Source of the DNA: STC-74 sp031423995
GTDB taxonomy: Bacteria > Patescibacteriota > Gracilibacteria > BD1-5 > UBA2023
Length of the DNA stretch: 9,083 bases
Assembly (NCBI GenBank): GCA_031423995.1
Contig: JANPGO010000014.1
Span: 1 to 9,083, forward strand
Reading direction: 5' to 3'
Shown here: piece after piece, positions 6,659 through 9,083 of the stretch
How positions within the stretch are numbered: the stretch's first letter is position 1
Layout: each line of letters begins with the position of its first letter
Notes under the pieces: model-generated
The model's input: only the letters and a program-made list of their open reading frames with translations
What the model was told of the DNA's origin: nothing
The model's database searches: none
Translations under genes and position numbers: made by a program

Positions 6659-8452
6659 TTCCGATACGGATATCACTATCTTTTTCGAGGGTCAGAAAGT
6701 ATTCTGTGACTCCTCCTGTACAGCTGAGTGAGAGCTCTGTTCAGAAGTATTTTTCGAGAGCTTTTTGATCGGAAGGACGACCTTCGAGAGGAGTTCGTTC
6801 TTATTCTGAGAATAGGTAGAGAGCGGGAGTCTCGAGTTCGAAACAGTCTCGCCCATATGCTCGAGGAGGATCGATAGCATATCGATCGTCGAATTCTGTG
6901 AATGGATATCCTTCGATGTGAGCCGGTCTCCTCGTATCCGGATCGTCCCTTCGATGGTATCAAGGAGAATGATATCGGATTCTTTCTCGAGAATTACGCG
7001 GTAATCTCCACAGTAAGATTGCCCATATGAGTCTGAGAATCGGATATCTCCAGCTTTAGTATATTCCGAATAGATTTTTTTCCCCGAGGTACTGTTCGAT
7101 CTGTACACCATCGGAGAGTATTCCATCTCTCCAGGAGGCATGATCGAGAGCGACGATATGACCTTCATCATGCATATGCTCCAGGACCTTCTGCAAGGTT
7201 GCCTGACTCTTCCCTTTTTTCATCACGAATAAGAGACTCCCTCCGATCTTCCCAGTATTAAATGGCAAAAATGCAATCATCTCGTCATCGAACTGCTGGA
7301 GCTGATGGAACGTATGTTTCAGGGCAAAAAACAGTTTATTTTCTTTTTGATACGAAAAACTCGAGAGCCCAATCTGTTGCATTGACTCGATAAAGAGCTC
7401 TGCTGAACGATCTTTGTATCGATTATGGATAAGGGTATCGAATCCTTCGAGGATTGTCAGATTCATTATTTCGACGGTATTCGAGAGTACTTCATCTGGA
7501 TTGAAATCGAGAATATCTGGGGCAAATACTGGTGCAGATTCGATTTTTCAGAGACATTCCATACGTTCTCGGATAAATTTTCCTAGATGTTCTTCATCTT
7601 CCCGAATCTCTTTTCGCTTCGAATCGATCTCATCGAATCGATATTCGAGACACGTAAAAATAATTCCATAATCGAGTGGAACTTCCTAATGTGGTGTTGA
7701 GGGAATATCGAGAAAATTTAGGAGGGTATTTTTATAGATCGGTGTTGTCAATTCATCCGATATTCCTTGTTCAGTTATTGGGACATTCCTTTCCCCATGA
7801 CTGGAGTATTTTTCTCAGAGAATGATGGTTGGTCATGATACTGCGGAGAGGAGTATCGTATAGTTACTCCCACTCTCGATACTATTATTTCCAGCAATGC
7901 ATCGTGAGAGTTCGAGACTCATCTGAAAGAGTGATTCGAGCAATGGAGACTCTGTAGACAATCCTTGTGCCTTGAATGATTTTGCATCAACTTCTCCAGC
8001 AATATATGAGGCCATAACAGTAAGGAGAATGCGACCACAGAAGAAAATGCAAATCCATGACCGGGCGGTGCCTCACTCAAAAAATCGATCGATATACCTG
8101 ATGTGAACTTTTTTTCTAGAAAATATGCCTCCAAACAAGAGATCACACTGCTTATATCATGTTGAAAGACTGTCTTGAATGGATTTTTCCGGAAGGTATC
8201 CGAAAGAATATCATAGGTGAATATTGTTCCAAAAGTAACGGCTCAAGATGTCTTGAAATTCACACCAATATAGGATTTGAGTGGAATTTTTTGCTTGATT
8301 CGTAGAACACTTGCTACATGTGAAATGTCAGCTCACCAAGTCAATATTCCAGGTGCGCTCAATACCATATTATGTGTATTAAAAAAGTCCTTGTAATCAC
8401 GAGAGAATCTCATCTGAAAATCCTCGGTGTGCATCCGTCATGCATTATTCAT
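6656..8452 (-). pseudogene. Decayed second copy of the GHMP-like gene (code 25)
   Basis: This region encodes a protein that aligns along its length with the gene at 362-2152. Shared blocks include TWGAD, FLSEAPPGHGFAFS, GSNY, MNL-ILEGF, GLSSFSYQKEN, FNTGK-GGSL, HASWRD, DIHSQN and QNKNELL. Motif 1 is better preserved than in copy 1 (SAPGILTWGADISH). Three lesions break it. A one-base loss lies at about 8013-8023, inside the phosphate-loop helix. TAG 7688-7686 stands where copy 1 has TGG (Trp). One base is gained in the G4A7 run at 7075-7085. TGA codons fall at matching sites, including TW-TGA-AD. The likely original start is ATG 8452, with ATG 8434, 8413 or 8368 as alternatives. The frame ends at TAA 6656-6658, inside the direct repeat. 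Three separate lesions make sequencing error alone unlikely, although one lesion is in a homopolymer. Confidence 0.85.
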
Positions 8453-8517
8453 ATACTCTAGGCCTTTAATGGGAGCGTCATTTTCAATTTAGGTAGATTT
8501 AAGAAATGAGATTTTTT

Positions 8518-8545
8518 ATTATATCAATTTTTTTTCATATAGCAA
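8518..8545 (-). promoter_or_regulatory. Promoter for the GHMP-like pseudogene
   Basis: On the minus strand TTGCTA (8545-8540), a 16-nt spacer and TATAAT (8523-8518, preceded by TGA as in an extended -10) form a near-consensus promoter. Hexamers and spacing are identical to those of copy 1, while the spacer sequence differs. The leader before ATG 8452 would be about 60 nt. Confidence 0.65.
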
Positions 8546-8558
8546 GGGGATTTGCCCC
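8546..8558. promoter_or_regulatory. G4/C4 hairpin next to the promoter
   Basis: GGGG, a 5-nt loop (ATTTG) and CCCC form a compact inverted repeat directly upstream of the -35 element of the pseudogene promoter. It could be an operator or a structural element; the function is a guess. Confidence 0.3.
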
Positions 8559-8612
8559 AGTTGTATTTTCCCCACTATTTTGTCTTGGTTTTTTCTTATC
8601 TTTGATACAGAA

Positions 8613-8630
8613 ATGGGGTATACTCCCCAT
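8613..8630. promoter_or_regulatory. Inverted repeat ATGGGG-TATACT-CCCCAT
   Basis: A perfect 6-bp inverted repeat encloses TATACT, which resembles a -10 hexamer for plus-strand transcription toward the small genes at 8807 and 9008. No good -35 lies at the usual distance. It may be an operator overlapping a promoter, or simply a hairpin. Confidence 0.3.
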
Positions 8631-8806
8631 GTCTCAAAAACACGTTTATCTTTTCTCAAAATCGATTTTTATACATAGGAAGGCTCTATTTCAGTCTAAA
8701 TGAAGCCGATACTAAACATCATTCCCTCTTCGGGATGCATATCGAACACTGAGAAAACAACGGTTATGAGAGACAGTGAGTTTTTCCTAATTCATCCAAT
8801 ACAAAA

Positions 8807-8968
8807 ATGAAATCAATATTTCCAAAAAATCAGGTGAAGCTTTTTACCCAGGATCATAGAGATGAAGATGCCTTTATGCTTATCGATGATGATTTTTCTC
8901 GAAATGCCTATAGTTATCCGCTTCCTTTCTATGAGGCCTCTCTCGAGAATACTCCTCTTATTGAGTAA
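8807..8968 (+). CDS. Small acidic protein of unknown function
   Basis: ATG 8807 to TAA 8966-8968 encodes 53 residues. The product is soluble-looking and acidic, with a cluster DHRDEDAFMLIDDDF near residues 16-30 and an aromatic, proline-containing stretch (YSYPLPFY) near 36-43. No membrane segment or known motif is visible and no TGA codon is used. The start is preceded by an A-rich leader (ACAAAA) instead of a Shine-Dalgarno. It is followed at 40 nt by another small gene on the same strand, suggesting a small operon. I recognise no family. Confidence 0.55.
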   Translation: MKSIFPKNQVKLFTQDHRDEDAFMLIDDDFSRNAYSYPLPFYEASLENTPLIE

Positions 8969-8990
8969 GTACTCAAGTACTATTTATTAT
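8968..8990 (+). terminator. Weak hairpin with T-rich tail
   Basis: AGTAC (8968-8972), loop TCAA and GTACT (8977-8981) form a 5-bp stem, followed by an AT-rich stretch and TTTTTT. The stem is short, so this is at best a partial terminator between the two small genes. Confidence 0.25.
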
Positions 8991-9007
8991 TTTTTCATTT
9001 TTACAAT

Positions 9008-9083
9008 ATGACTACTCCTAATATCGACTCTACATCTCGCAATACAAAAGATGAATCCAAAAATAGTGGAAATTCACAGTCTG
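9008..9083 (+). CDS. 5' end of a small hydrophilic protein (partial)
   Basis: From ATG 9008 the frame is open to the window edge (25 codons). The product is rich in Ser, Asn, Thr and Lys (MTTPNIDSTSRNTKDESKN) and looks disordered. The T-rich leader and the MT-start followed by Asn/Ser/Lys-rich sequence resemble the small gene at 5643, so the two could be related; this is weak. Function is unknown. Confidence 0.45.
   Translation, partial: MTTPNIDSTSRNTKDESKNSGNSQS

Larger units (their letters stand above)
8453..8806. other. T-rich intergenic region between divergent genes
   Basis: The 354-nt gap holds the pseudogene promoter and two G4/C4 inverted repeats. A plus-strand frame (8506-8715, code 25) encodes a Phe-rich hydrophobic 69-residue product, but it overlaps the minus-strand promoter and lacks a ribosome site. 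I do not call it a gene. Confidence 0.4.

Noticed and set aside
7070..7090. Programmed frameshift at the G4A7 run in the second GHMP-like copy
   Set aside because: The same gene carries a second frameshift and an amber codon, and copy 1 has no such slippery run at this place, so decay explains it better.
8506..8715. Hydrophobic 69-residue plus-strand frame starting MRFFIISIFF
   Set aside because: It overlaps a near-consensus minus-strand promoter and two inverted repeats, and its Phe-rich composition follows from T-runs. It remains possible but is not supported.
1..9083. CRISPR array, tRNA, rRNA, transposase or integrase
   Set aside because: I saw no regularly spaced short repeats, no cloverleaf-like sequence and no recombinase motifs in any frame; the only clear direct repeat is the 74-bp pair.

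Overview
The window comes from a bacterium that reads TGA as an amino acid, almost certainly glycine (genetic code 25). This points to the candidate phyla Gracilibacteria or Absconditabacteria (formerly BD1-5/SR1). With the standard code almost every gene here falls into fragments. With only TAA and TAG as stops the fragments join into long proteins. Glycine is favoured over tryptophan for three reasons. A TGA interrupts an otherwise pure GGN-coded poly-glycine linker. A TGA sits at the conserved glycine of a GHMP-kinase N-terminal motif. A TGA fills the usual glycine position in an S-layer homology repeat. Tryptophan is encoded by TGG in the same genes.

Layout: (1) 1-378 (+) is the 3' end of an unrecognised gene. 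(2) 362-2152 (-) is a large GHMP-kinase-superfamily protein with an extra C-terminal domain; it converges on gene 1 with a 17-nt overlap. (3) 2280-2694 (+) holds one doubtful reading frame and one small membrane protein. (4) 2767-5484 (+) is a 905-residue secreted protein with a signal peptide, Ig-like/FN3-like domains, a glycine linker and three C-terminal SLH repeats, probably a cell-surface protein. (5) 5643-5798 (+) is a small hydrophilic protein followed by a strong intrinsic terminator. (6) 5852-6508 (-) is a 218-residue secreted protein of unknown function, bracketed by a 74-bp direct repeat. (7) 6656-8452 (-) is a second copy of the GHMP-like gene, inactivated by two frameshifts and an amber codon. 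(8) 8453-8806 is a T-rich intergenic region with a promoter for the dead copy and two G4/C4 hairpins. (9) 8807-8968 and 9008-end (+) are small hydrophilic proteins.

The most interesting content is the pair of GHMP-like genes. Both read on the minus strand, both carry Asn where active GHMP kinases usually have a catalytic Asp, both end in a domain that looks winged-helix-like, and both have the same TTGCTA-N16-TATAAT promoter. I infer a diverged sugar- or nucleotide-binding regulator family, duplicated and with one copy decaying. No complete metabolic pathway, RNA gene, CRISPR array or transposase is visible. Almost no start codon has a convincing Shine-Dalgarno sequence.
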